This document shows, one piece after another, positions 11,082 through 23,400 of a stretch of 64,000 bases of DNA (position 1 is the first letter of the stretch; every line of letters begins with the position of its first letter). Under the pieces are notes generated by a model that made no database searches, was not told where the DNA came from, and saw nothing but the letters and a program-made list of their open reading frames with translations. The translations under genes were made by a program, and so were the position numbers. Source of the DNA: Phoronis australis (lineage: Eukaryota; Phoronida; Phoronidae); the NCBI GenBank assembly GCA_002633005.1, contig NMRA01000137.1:496001-560000 (forward strand), written 5' to 3'.

Positions 11082-12209
11082 ATATAAGTCACAGGCGCTT
11101 GGGTTTATCTGTTCCTCGATCGAAAATGACGTCACTCACTACTACATGTAAGAAAACATAAAGGTTGGACACTCGAAATCTGTTTGCTCAGAATTTTCTA
11201 CTCAAATGTGCATGGAACTTCAGGAAACTAGCATCGAACAACTTTTAGAATACTTTCTTTCATTCGATCTCTTCAAATTGCCTTCGAGTGGTGATTTGGC
11301 GACAAAAATGCCAAAAGAATGCCAAAATCACAAATTCAAGGAAGTGATTCCGTGATGTCATGGCAGACGGTCTCCGCACATCCGGGTTTTTGACGGACGC
11401 TCCCGAGCTAAATCCGAAAGTCTAATTTCGCACGGCTTTCGCCGTCAATCCATCGACTACTTGATCATGAGAAGCAGAGAGCACTTTATTGCCAAATAAA
11501 TGTAATTACTCACATATTTGTGTCAAATATAAATTATCCTGATACTGTATTGATATGCGAAGTTTTTTGTGTACTGTGATTTCTTATGAAGGTTTTACTT
11601 TCGGCCAAAACCATTGAGTTAACTCGTCGGCCACGCGCTTTGTAATACTTGCACGGACTGCGTTTCCTGGCCGAGTGTGTGTTGTGCTTCAATCAAAAAA
11701 GTGCGTGATGTCAAGATGAGAAACAAGATACGCCAAAATTCTAAATTAAGGGCTAAAATGAGGAATAAAGTTACAAATAATCATTAGAATACTAACTTTA
11801 ACATTCTCAATTAGTTGAGTTTTGGATTAGAATTATTGAATTTGAAATATAGGTTGCTTGCTCAAACTCGAAGTTTCACCTACGACAGGCGTACAAGTTG
11901 AAGCACAACTGAAATCCGCCATGTTTACTATTTCAGGTCCTTGAATTCAGAGTTTTGAGATTGTTTTGCAAATTCCATCGCCAATTCACCACTCACGAAG
12001 ACAGTTAATGGGATCTACACCCATGTAGGAAAGATAAGGCTTCGAAGGTTTATGCAACACCAGACTGAGGGAGGTGCACGCAGATTTTATTTCGATTTTG
12101 GACGGTTGAAGTTGGGAGCCTCGACTTGGCAAAGTTTAAGTCTCCAACCTTTATGTTTCTCATATATGGTTATGAGTGATCTGGAAATCCGAGCGCCTGT
12201 GATATAAGT
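11082..12209. mobile_element. hAT-like non-autonomous DNA transposon with 8-bp target duplication
   Basis: The element at 11090-12201 begins CACAGGCGCT and ends AGCGCCTGTG. Both sides carry the identical 8-mer ATATAAGT (11082-11089, 12202-12209). Deeper inverted similarity exists (ACATAAAGGTTGG near each end). The uninterrupted version of the site is seen in unit A. No transposase frame remains. TIRs starting CA with 8-bp duplications fit the hAT superfamily. Confidence 0.75.
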
Positions 12210-12299
12210 ATTCTATTTTCACGTTCGATGACGTCAGCCGCTGAGTGGTGTAGTGGTAAAGTTGGCGACTCGAAACTCTTGAGCATAGGCATCACATAG

Positions 12300-13035
12300 A
12301 CCGCTGACAACTTGACGCCATATTAGAGAATGCTACTAGTCACGTGACACGGCTGATTGCCGTGTAAACAAACGTGGAAAATTGTCCTTTTCAAAGCGAG
12401 ATATCTAACAAATAAAGAGGCCGATGAAAATGATTTTTTCCAGAAACATACAAAAACATGTGATGTAGCACTTACATGCGTTTTTTAAGATTTAATCAGT
12501 CGATAGAGAAAATATCAAAATATTAGAAGATCGCAACCAGTGACAGATTTTCGAGTGGCCTGAGCGGCTGCATGCCTGTCAATCGACTGCGAGCGTTTTA
12601 TTTTTTCGTTCTTTTCAAGAGAAACCACTGAGATCGCGCAACTTTATCATTTAATTCGTGTCACTCGATGCAAAAACATTGTATCCAGGAAAAGTGCCGC
12701 TCACTCGGGACGTACCCTCGTTGTGCCCCAAGTAAGCCTTTTCACAGAGTGTTGAACAATGACCCCGGATAGCTTTGTAAAATTAATATATTGCCCGGGG
12801 CGCTTTTAAAGTGTACACAACATGACTCTAGTATCTCAAAATAAATTTTATTATTATATCTTACTTGATTTCAGTGACTTTAGTGCACAGCTCATAAAGA
12901 AACACGCAAAAATTGAAAAAAATTATAATTATGTACAACGTCATGGGTTGAACCCAAGTCGTTCGCCATACTGTTCGGATCAGAGACAAAGTGTATAGAG
13001 TGAAGAGAAAGCAAAGTACATTTAGCGTCGAGAAG
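12300..13035. other. Non-genic stretch
   Basis: No supported gene; AT-rich sequence upstream of the THAP fragment, perhaps part of the same decayed element. Confidence 0.35.
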
Positions 13036-13039
13036 GTTC

Positions 13040-13260
13040 GTAGAGGGATCAAAAGATGTGTTTCCGGAGGCTGCAGCAACAGCAGCCAGGCGGAGAACGT
13101 CTCGGTGTTCCGGAGGACACCAAAGTTGCGCAGAAGTGGCATCGCTTCGCTAGAGTGTGGGACGTCATCGTGGACCAAGCGATTCGGTCCGGGGCCACTC
13201 TGTGTTCTGCCCACTTTGAGGACTCGTGTTTCGATTCCAGTCACAGGAGACGTTACGATG
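13040..13260 (+). pseudogene. THAP-type zinc finger fragment, frameshifted
   Basis: One frame carries KRCVSGGCSNSSQ, the opening C-x4-C of a THAP (C2CH) finger. Near 13118 the reading shifts by one base and continues as EDTKVAQKWHRFARVWD... then TLCSAHFEDSCF, which holds the C-x2-H and the HF motif. THAP domains bind DNA in host factors and in P/Kolobok-type transposases. The usual start Met is replaced (GIKRC). A decayed domain fragment is therefore likely; the antisense frame over it is a shadow. Confidence 0.65.
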
Positions 13261-14030
13261 AAGGCCAGGTTCAATAAAGGACATTATTTATCATTCAGAA
13301 ACATCAGCTCTTAATTCAGGATCGTCTGTGATGACTAGGTTGACTCGCTGAGCCCGAGGCCGCTTCTCTCGCGGGAGGATCTAGTTCGTAAGGCTCAAAG
13401 TAGAAAAGTACGCAGCCGGAAGCACATTAAACTTGTTCTCGCTTTCGTGCAACCCCATTTCCTCATCCTGGCCACCATTGCCTTACGTTTCTTCATAGTA
13501 TTTGTTCAATTCTTGCTCATAATCGTCGTCGATTTCAAATTCGCTGCTCTCCGCTATTGTTCAATGCTAGTCAATGATCTCTTGTGTTCAACCGATGACG
13601 TCACAAGGCGGCAAATGTGAAAATTGGCAAAATTGAAAGAAAAATCAAAATTTCGAGCTAATTACACAAAATAAACATGGGTCTAGCTAAATTTTACGTC
13701 ATACATTTAGTCTGTGGCCACCGGTAATTCAAAATGTGCAAAAATCCATGGTGTGTACTGTTTAATGGGGTCTAAATTTAATGTGAACTACTGTGAAAAA
13801 TGACTTCATTTGGGTCATATAAGTAAAGTTCATTAGAGCGTTCTCCCGTTCGCTACAGCGGTTGTGAGCGTGTGATAACATTTAGCTCCTTTGTTAACTG
13901 CCGAGCATAGTCTTTTTGTTTGCTACTACAACATGCAGGTAAATTATCTACCAGGCTTATAACCGATCACATGTGAACACAGTCAAACCATAAGCCGAAC
14001 CTGGTGGGCTCAGTATTATGTTATATTTAA
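13261..14030. other. Non-genic stretch
   Basis: No supported gene or element boundary seen. Confidence 0.35.
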
Positions 14031-14034
14031 CATA

Positions 14035-14405
14035 ATACATAAAAACATTTCTGATACTATAGGAAATTATTTCAATTCCAATAACCATAATCTTCAAGAT
14101 CTTACTGTACAAATAATAGAAAAACTCCAATACCGCAGTACCCCTCACAGACTCAAAAGAGAACAATTTTGGATAGATAATCTCAATACACTAGAACCTC
14201 ATGGATTAAACATAAAAACTTTTTAAATTGTATCCTTGATTTTTTTCCGCAACAATGTATCATATTCATTACGCCACATCTTAAATGTCAATTGTCATAT
14301 AGCGTTTGATTTTACTTTATTTCTGTTTCTGCTGACGAAGGATGTTATTATATCCGAAAATTTCAATTGATCTATTCTTGTTGTTTTATATTACCTATGT
14401 ATAGA
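14035..14405 (+). mobile_element. Penelope-like retroelement 3' end (GIY-YIG C-terminus plus UTR)
   Basis: The frame ending at about 14225 reads ...RSTPHRLKREQFWIDNLNTL then EPHGLN and a stop. The R-E-x-FWI-x2-L-x-TL-x-P-x-GLN signature is the C-terminal end of the GIY-YIG endonuclease of Penelope-like elements. The following 180 nt recur inverted at 9358-9524. The element is heavily 5'-truncated. Confidence 0.6.
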
Positions 14406-17235
14406 AAACAAGGGAAGTGTGTGACCATTTAAAATTTTCAGACACGCATACAAATCATTAACCTCGTTTTAGCGCTATTCACTAGATTTTAATACTAATA
14501 AAGGTTCTGGATGGGAGACTTCAGTCTGAATACGTAACGGCATCTCCACCTTTTGTCCAGGTAGGGAATCAGGCCAAGAAGTAAGAAAACAATACACAGT
14601 ATTTTAACTACGCGTGTACTGGGTGACACTGCAGAAGTTGGAAGCACGCGCAACGCTGAGAAAACATCGCCGAATCCGTGTCTTATAATTGACAGTAAAC
14701 ACGGAATGGCTGAAAATGGGCAGCATTGGTTCCAAGGTTTAATCGTAGGCACTGTGTCATTGCTATTAACGATTCCTGTTCAAGGCCTGGTAGAAGAATA
14801 CTACACGAAAACGGAAAGTATGTTTTACTGTAAAGTAGTCGCAAGTCGGTACGCATTCTCATCTTAAGTAGCAATTTCTGACAGAACTTTGGAATCAAAG
14901 AATTCTACATGACCACTCAAAGAATTGGCTGAAATTTTACCAGTGGATTCGTATCCACTTCAAACGACACCAACCATCATATTACACTCACTGACCTCTG
15001 CGTCTATTTTTTATAACACTCTGAAAGTTTTACTTGAAACATGCAAAATAGTTCTTTTGGTAACTGGACTAATCCGTGCAGAATAGGGACTGATAATCGA
15101 TACTGTGTAGACGTACATAAATATAATTTTCAAAGAAATGAAATTACCGCCCTTCTTGTTGGCTCTCATTTTGTTGTACCACCTAATTTAAGTACCTAAA
15201 CTCAACTAAGTTTTTGATAAGAACATAGCAAACTGCAACAAAATGACTCTTGAATAAAAGTCAAAAGGTCAAAAAGCTTGTCTTCTTTTGATTTCATGTA
15301 CAGAAAATCAACTGAAAAGTCGCATTTTTGGTTTTCAAGTGTCCAATACTTGTTGTAATTGCCCAGTAAAATAAAATACGAACAGTGACCGAAAGTTTTT
15401 AATTGACAATAAAACATTATTTAGCGTGCAGAATTATCATATTTACATTTTGATCTTAGACTGGTTGGTTGCTCACGTGAAAAGGTCGTTATCTAAGTGG
15501 GAAACTGCACGTGATATACAGCAGAGCTTTTACGATCTACCTGAAATGTGAGTGAGCCATTTGATATTAAGTCACCCTGGCACGAGTGCGCGTGTTTGGT
15601 ACGCCTACATTGCTTGGTGAACGGATGCACAGTATTGTTTACTTCCCTGGGAGAAGATAAATGCTCCCTTGAGCATCGTTAGACACACGTGTGATATAGT
15701 TCCGGAAACTGCATTTGATGACGTTGCAAGGCAGTGTGTGTCTGCCCCGAATTCATAGGGAGAATCGGTACTTCCATCGGAGTTTCCACGGAACCTTTTT
15801 ACAGATGCCAATAGTTTAGTGAACAACTATAATGCACAAGTCATTTGTCAGTAACTTCGACGGCCAAAAATTCATTAAATACATCTATTTGGAGTTTTGT
15901 TGAATGAGCATTGCTTGGGCGTTCACTTCGACTTAACTAACATGCGTTAAAAGCCGTTTTATGAAGTTTTGTTTTTTAACTAAATGAAGCGGAAAGGTTG
16001 GTTTTCAGTACATTCAAGATGCAGTTTAATTTCAACAACTATTTTTAAAGACGGAACCGCTGTTTTAGTGGCGCTGTTGTCGGTTAGAGGAGATCGCACA
16101 ACGTTTGAAGACCAGCGACCCGTTCCAACAAAACTGACTTAGATAAGACAAATTTTAAATTTTAGTAAATTTTAAAATGAAAGTTAAATTTGTCTCAAAA
16201 CCAATTCAAGAAAGAAATCTCAAGTTTGACATAAGTGTTTGACATTAGTTTTGTCTTAATTTTGAATAATTGCCGAATATGGAATTTTTAAAGTTTGGAA
16301 GTTAAGACAAATCATAAACTTAAGTCAAAAGTGAACTTAAGTCAATTTCTTGGAACAGGCCCCAGTTGAAGCCAGTTTTATTTAAAAAAATACAGATCAA
16401 TAGTAAAATGAGGAAAACAAAAACACGGTTGAAAGCTAAGAAGTGTTATATTTCAGTGGTTTTTCCGACTGTTGAAAATCATTCTTTGTTCTCAATTAGT
16501 GAACGTATTGGAACGAGTATCTTCAAGAACGCATGGAAACTCAGTTTATACGAAAACGCTTATCCTTCTGTGCCCGAAGTCTAACCGTTTTACACGAAAT
16601 TGAAATCAAAATTATTTTTGGCATTCTCGGTTATGTTTTCTACGAACTCAAGATAATTGTCTTATTATTATGTGATTGAGTGCATTATGTTTTTCTTGTG
16701 TAGTCCTAGTTTGCACTTGGTCACCTTAGCACTAAAGCTACGAGTAATCGCGAGATTTTGGTTGAAATGTTGAGTTAATACTCGAGTTTGCAGGCCTACT
16801 TCAAATATAGGCGTTCATCAAGTATAAACTGGTATAAAACCATGCATAAACTATTATGCTTTCCAGACAAAATAAGAGACACCTGTGATGGCTCGGATGG
16901 ATTTTTGAATTGTGAGAGACATAGGCAGATCCAGGGAGGGGTCAAGGGCGTCCAGACCCCCTTTTTCCCTTGATTTTAGTGATATCAAATCTGGAATTTT
17001 CATGTTGTTGACTTGTACCCTCCGTTTAAAAGAAATCCTTCATCCAACCTCCCCCCTTTTTAAAACATTCTGGTTCCTCCCCTGTGAGAAAAATATAATA
17101 TTCCCTGAATTTCTTCGTGGTTGACAGTAGACAGGCGTCCAAACTAGAACCCCTGCCGGCATTGAGATTACGTTTTCGCTTAAACCTGTCCCAGTTACGC
17201 AGTGGATGCAGTTTCCTATCTTTTTGCTATTTCAG
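14406..17235. other. Region upstream of copy 2; expected first exon(s) not found
   Basis: No gene supported. A signal-peptide exon ending in phase 1 is expected here or further left but could not be picked out. A MITE lies at 16118-16362. Confidence 0.4.
16118..16362. mobile_element. MITE, about 245 bp
   Basis: The left end CCCGTTCCAACAAAACTGAC mirrors the right end, whose reverse complement is GGCCTGTTCCAAGAAATTGAC. The interior is AT-rich and non-coding. No clear target duplication. Confidence 0.5.
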
Positions 17236-17474
17236 TTAATTTTGGTACTCGCTGTAACCGGGAGCAATATGTTAGTGGTGACAGACTTACAGTTGTACGC
17301 TTCAGCCATCAGTTGGCAACACTTCGTCCCAAGGGATGCCAAGAAATATATGCTTACCATAAGAAAAGCGATGATTCTGACAACATGGTCTTGAAGGTCA
17401 GAGTGAAGCGTTTTGATGTCGGCAGCTCCACCAGTGCGAGGCTGCACTTAATAGACCCGTTCAAAAGTTCCAGC
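17236..17474 (+). CDS. Copy 2, CUB-like exon 1 (first one found)
   Basis: The acceptor is TTTTTGCTATTTCAG; the donor is AGC|GTAGGT. The 239-nt exon starts in phase 1 and ends in phase 0. It encodes NFGTRCNREQYVSGDRL..., GCQEIYAY and ARLHLIDPFKSSS. An apparent ATG-plus-hydrophobic frame at 17206 spans the acceptor and is not taken as a signal peptide. Reading past 17474 meets a stop at 17564. Confidence 0.65.
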
Positions 17475-20400
17475 GTAGGTGTTATCTACCATTCAGTTAA
17501 CATTTTTGCAGATAGGCAGACACGTCTCATTTTACAATGGATCGTGGGAAATCATTCAGTCTAAGCAGAGTGAATCTGAACAGAGCTGTAGGAAGTGATG
17601 AACTTGAGGAGCGTAACCAATTGCTCTCCCAAAAAGGTGCAGGCATCGAAATGAAACAGTTGGGACCACTGTAAGAGAGGGGTTACAAAAGCAGGGCACA
17701 GCGAAACATCTAAAAAGCGAAAATTTATGCATTTGTCAACTACCAGTAGTGAGTCCCGGCCTAGACATTTTTGTTAAGGAGGTCTATCATTTTGCAGTAC
17801 AGGTTGTCTAAACCCACATGAAAACGCCCGAGAAAATTTATTATGTAGGAAATATCCGTAGGAAATTGATGTAGATTTTTAAATTTAAAAAGACATTTTT
17901 TGATGAGAATACAAAATTGTATTTCTTTGGGAAAACCTTGTCTGGTGAGCGATAATGAATTTATCTGCCGCTCTTTTTCCGTTTTATTGTGTCTTGTATG
18001 TATTCATTTAAAGTCAGTTGGAAGGAGGCCTAGAGATATAATCAATATAGCTGCTCAATTCCTTTGTTTGAAATTATGTACCTTTCGTGTTTAGGAGACC
18101 CGACGCTAAGTGATCCATATCAACACTTTGTGAATTCATTTTCTTCCCGCTGTCAGAGAGAGGTACCAGCGATAGAATTAATTGATCCTCTTTTCCTCTC
18201 TTTGAAATCGTACCTTTTACGTCAAAGAAGATCGGAACTTGAGGGCCACATGAAGGAGTTCCCTGCCCGCCTTGTACTGGACGTTAACGTAGCGTAGTAG
18301 ATCAAACTTCACACGTGAGCGTCTTTTATGGGACATTGTGGTAAATCCGTCAGGTTTCCCGCAAATCGTTATCGTCCATGGAAAATAGTTGTATCTGATA
18401 TTACCTGGTAATTGTTCGTTGGTCAGGCTACTATTAGAGGACAATGTATTTTAATCTGTGTGACGGTACGCTGACTCATTCGAGCCAGAAACCATTGGAC
18501 TAGTAACCAGTTCCAATAAATGAACACTGCACATGTCTGTTCTCTCTCCTTTTTGCTTGAAGACAAAAGTGCTCAACCGAACATCTGGCAAGCTGGACGC
18601 CATTTATACTTCTGGGACAAAGGTCGTGGTGAAGCTGGATTTGTTGGAAGACAACGACACGTTCGCTGGCGTTTCGTTTGAGATAACGATTGCCGTTTCT
18701 TGTACGTAAGCCTTGAACAAGTTCTAGCGAAGTTTCTTTATTATTGTACTTTCGGTGCTCAGCGGACAGACGTGGAAACTATCACAACAGGATACCAGCC
18801 TCCCGTTCAGTAACACTAGGACCTCGCTAAAAAGCAAGACTTCGCGGGATTACTTGAGATATTGCTGTGTATTTCAAATGAGAACGTGGCTTTGGCTAGA
18901 TTTTAGCTAGGCCCTAGCGTACAGTACAGCCACTGAATTATTAGACTCTCTCCGGTGTCTCTCCGGTCTAGCCACCCGTGACCGTAACCGGAGACAGACC
19001 GGAGAGTGAGACGTGAATCAAGCGTGACAGCTGACGTGAGCCTAAGCGTGACTGTACCCGGAGCTTACCGTGAGTTAGGCGTGAACGAAGCGCGAGCCAG
19101 CTGTGAGCCAGGCGTGAGTTTACCTGCATCGCAGATGAAAAAGTAATTTATTAAAATTATATGAGTAACTAGCAGTGATGTGTGTATTCTCATAGACTTT
19201 TGCTCATGTGAGGTTTATTTTTTTGAAATCGTCACGTTCAGCAAAAGACCAAAATTTCCTTCTCAAGTCTTAATTCACTTCAGGAAACAGACCTGTGGAC
19301 TCTACTTTGCTACTATATAGAATTATTTGTTTTTTATGTTAACTAATAAAGAATCTTAACACGCGTGTACATGGCGGAAATATTCAATTGCCTTCACGAT
19401 ATGAAGGAGCACAGCATGTCAATTCTGAGCACATTGATCCCAAGTTCCGGCTTCATACGGAGAAAACTGATCGTGCCCATGCATTTGACGAGTCAAACAG
19501 ATCACTGCTATTATTATTTTAGTGAAGAAGTACCCCGGGTATACTGTGAACTCAGTCGAAACGCATGTACTACGGGGACGAGGCTACGTTTGCTTGCAGT
19601 AAGAAATGGGTATGTCAGAATGGCGGCCTATTGAAATTTTCTGTACGCCAGTGCGGTGCAAAAATTTACGGAGTGACACAATACTTCACAAGATGCGTAG
19701 GCTATTTTTAAGGGAAATTAACTATATCCAGCTGGGACAAGTTTCAAGGAGTCCACAGCCATGTAAAGACGACTCTGGACACAGGGTCGCGTATATTCGT
19801 ATTTACTAACCGTGGTTACTCTACATGTATGTCGTTGATGGGACTGGCTCTTAAGTCGTAAATAGAAAATGTACATGTAACTGTAACACAAGATGAGATG
19901 AAGGAAGACGTTTGTATGAACAACACGTGGAATTACAAAGTTAGTCGGAACCCAAGTGTGATAGATGACTGCTTGCAAAGATACTCTATAATATACTATA
20001 ATGTCTTTGCAACTTGTCCGAAACGACAGGCAATCAAGACGTTACATGTATTTTTATTGATTAGCCCGGTGCCCTCCCATGGTTACCACAGGTACCGAAG
20101 GAGTGAAGAAAGCGTGAGGAAAGCGTGAACTAAACCGGAGGTAAGCGTGAGGACTACCCGGAGAGTAGGCGTGAGGCGACCGTGACTGATTTCTGTCTCG
20201 TCTGCGTTCCGGTTGCGCTCTGGTCTGGCCAGGCGAGAGGTAGCCCGGACGAAGTCTAAAAATTCAGTGGCTGTACTGTAGGTCCTAGAGATACTGAACG
20301 CACGCCAGTACTCTAAAACATTGCGAGCCAGCATGAACGTAAGTGATGTCAAGGGTATACCCCTTTACAGTGCTACAAAACGGAGCACTGTCCTATCTTG

Positions 20401-23400
20401 TTTAACGTGGCTTCTCATTGGTTTTGTAATGAAACCAACGTCATAACATTCAGTCATTCCCATTGGTTCAAATATGGGAAACCCCTTTCAGTTTATTGTT
20501 GCTCGTGTAGTTAACACACAGGCATCATTTCGTAGCACGAGTTTCATCACTGGTTTTATGAACGCTCGGCAGTCATTGGTTAACTTTGCAAGAAAGAAAG
20601 TAAATAACAGACTATGGACGATTTTTGGCCTTGTCATGCAAGTTGTGTAACAGCAACTTTTTCGTTTCCACAGTAATGTCTAGCCTAATTGCCCCGTTTG
20701 TGAAGCACATACATATACATCTGGCCGTTAACCGTTTTTCTTCGTATTGTGCATGTATGAATACAGGACAGCAATGTAAACAAAATTCAGCGACATTTGA
20801 AAGACGCATTCCGAAAAGGCGCAATCACAATTTTCTGGGATTCACATTTCTTGAACATGAATTAAGCACCGGCTTGTCTGTACAACACACCACATTTACA
20901 TTTCCTCTATCATATCAATAATGAAACTTTGTTAGTGTTAAGTGCTATCTGTTGAGATTTCGACCAGCCAATCAGAAACGCCAAGGGAAAGTATAGGATA
21001 CCTGCGTGTTCTCTACCACCTAGTGACACGCAGGGAGCCAGCGCATCCGTTCCAAACGACGTAACTCCATTCAAGACTTTATTAAATGCAAGCCGTTACA
21101 TGCTTTCAGCTCACTGTAATATATTAACACAATACATTATACACCCTAACACTCTTCAACGAGTCCTACATGCGTGTTACAGTGGGCTCCAGGATCAAGT
21201 CGATGTTATTTGCTGTTGCCAAGATTTTCGCTTATATTCAGCTTCGAGACTAGCGGCAATCTGTATTTCGCGCCGAATTAACAATATGACCGTCTCAGGT
21301 GGAAATACAGCTATCCCAGAACTCTCAGGTCTCGCGACTTCACACTTGTTCTCGTTACTCAAAGAAAAGGCCGACTCATTGTGGGCTTGTTAAAGAATGT
21401 TACAGTGTATTAAGTATTGTATTAATATATTACGGAGACTCACAAGCATGTAACGGCTTGCATTTAATAGACTTTTGAATGAAGTTACGGCGTTTGGAAC
21501 GGATGGGCCAGCGAGTCTTTTGGCGACCACCTTTGCATTTTTTTAAAACGGGCAGTGATTGAAGCAAAAAAAATCAAGGGAACCCCGATCCCGAGGCCAA
21601 ACAACTTCAATGCAGGAAGGCGTGTGCAAGCAGTGGTGATATGATCAGTATACAATGCATGTGCATTGATGCCCACTCACGGAATTCCGTGTGTCGTTCG
21701 TCATGTTTCCACGGGGCAATTTTTCAGTATTGGGGGCGCTGTGTCAGAGGATATGTCTGAGGGGCTATTTCATGAAAGTAAGACGAAAATTTCTTTTACG
21801 TTCCCACTTCACAATTGTTAAAAATGTATGTCTAGCCAGATAATGATAGAGTAACAGTCTATAAACAACTCATATAAATCACCTCAGTATACTAGCCGTA
21901 AACTTAGTATTCTCAAAGACTGTGGACTTTTGTGCAAGTGAAATTTAATTATTTTTTCTGAGGAAGTTGTCATGAGTCACCTTTCATGACACAGACTTCA
22001 GACGTTAGATGCTACTACCGGCTTGCCAAGATACAAGCATTTCAAGTTCGACAACTGGCCCGTGTTGGTAGAATGAACATAAGGCGAGATTTCGCAAAAT
22101 TTCGTGCAGATGGGCGTTTGCCTGTTGATAGAAATTCTGGTTTGATTTTGTTGTCAATTACGCCATCACCAAATTGTATCTTGACGCTTTTTAAGCCGTT
22201 ACATTACCAGTTGGAAACTAAAACACATTTAAACTGCCTCTTGAAACCATGCATTGTGTTTAAGGGCTTCTTCCGTGAAAAGTGCTAATCATCTGATTAA
22301 CTACTACGAATTTTGGGAATACACTCAGAGACTGTGTAGGCCTACTTTGATACGTAGCGATTACATTAATTTTGGGAACGAAGTGTCGATGAGTCTAAAC
22401 AGTGACAGCCAAGGGGCTGAGAAGGTCGACTGAAACGACATCATCATCGTCTCTTGTCTCTTTTAAACAACGGACGCGACTCCCCAACTTAATTCCATTT
22501 TCACCTTAATGTGCTCAAATTCAAAGTACCTAAAATTTCATGCCGCGTGTTTTCAATCCAACATAAAATATCGAATCCAGTCGACAGTACTAAGTAACAG
22601 TACTTATTTCCTTGATTTTCTTTTTCAGCTAATATTTTCCTAGGTTTCTTTGCCAGAGCTCGATCTAGACCGACAATCATATAGCTTCTTAAGTTTGTAT
22701 TCTGTATTTATTGGGAGTTTCCGCTCCGAGTCCCATCCGGCCATGGATTACGGTCTGTGTATTAGTGGGGGTTATTCTTATTGTAGGAAACAGTGTCATG
22801 TGTTAAGTAATCTGAGTAAAACATCGAACCGATCCTGTTAAACCTTCCTCCAGGTTTTAAAAAGTGACACACAAGGTTGGTCAGCCAATCAGACTTTTTG
22901 TAATTTCGGATTAATAGAATACTTCCTGGAATGACATGCAGTTACCGACACATAAGAACTTAAAATTGTCTATGCCATGCCCTTGATAAAGAGCGTGCCG
23001 TTCGAAACAGTTGCTATTTCAATTTCGGGCAAAATTTCGTTTTACCTGAAATAGCAAAATGTTCCTCGGTCAGTGAAATTTAATACCACAATGCTGCAGA
23101 GAACAACCTTTTTGTGAATCTGGAATCAAAATGGTAACTGTTGTCATTCACACCATTTTCGTAATCACGAGCGAACCAATATCATTAAACCCACTTTCAA
23201 CGGAAACCTCAGAACTGCCACCAAACGTTTGTGGCTACAGCGCCATTTCTAAGTGTCTCCTCAAATGCATTTTTTTAACCTTAAAAGTGATCCGTACATG
23301 CAATAAATAATAGAAGCACTGATATAACTGACGTCCCTACACGTGAACTCCTCGTGATTTCAGATACGCCCATGGATCTCGAATGGTGGCATTACCTCCT

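Larger units (their letters stand above)
10421..12290. repeat. Tandem unit B, split by a nested insertion
   Basis: It matches unit A from 10421 to 11089. The match resumes at 12202 with ATATAAGTATTCTATTTTCA and the tRNA-like A box. The gap is the hAT-like element at 11090-12201. Confidence 0.7.
18702..23363 (+). other. Intron 2 of copy 2
   Basis: A 4.7-kb intron enlarged by at least three repeats: a TIR element (18922-20278), a dispersed repeat (20364-20515) and an hAT-type MITE (21044-21505). The remainder shows no gene. Confidence 0.55.

Noticed and set aside
12861-13274. 137-codon minus-strand open frame
   Set aside because: Lies antisense to the THAP fragment, which has recognisable motifs on the plus strand; no motif in the minus frame.
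17206-17394. Met plus hydrophobic stretch MQFPIFLLFQLILVLAV as a signal peptide for copy 2
   Set aside because: It spans a strong polypyrimidine-AG acceptor at 17235, and its frame is not the one continuing into the CUB-like exon. A genuine signal exon is expected upstream.
17511-17590. Extra exon (HVSFYNGSWEIIQSKQ frame) in copy 2
   Set aside because: It follows a fair acceptor, but the intron before it would be only about 36 nt, there is no equivalent in copy 1, and the flanking exons already join in phase.
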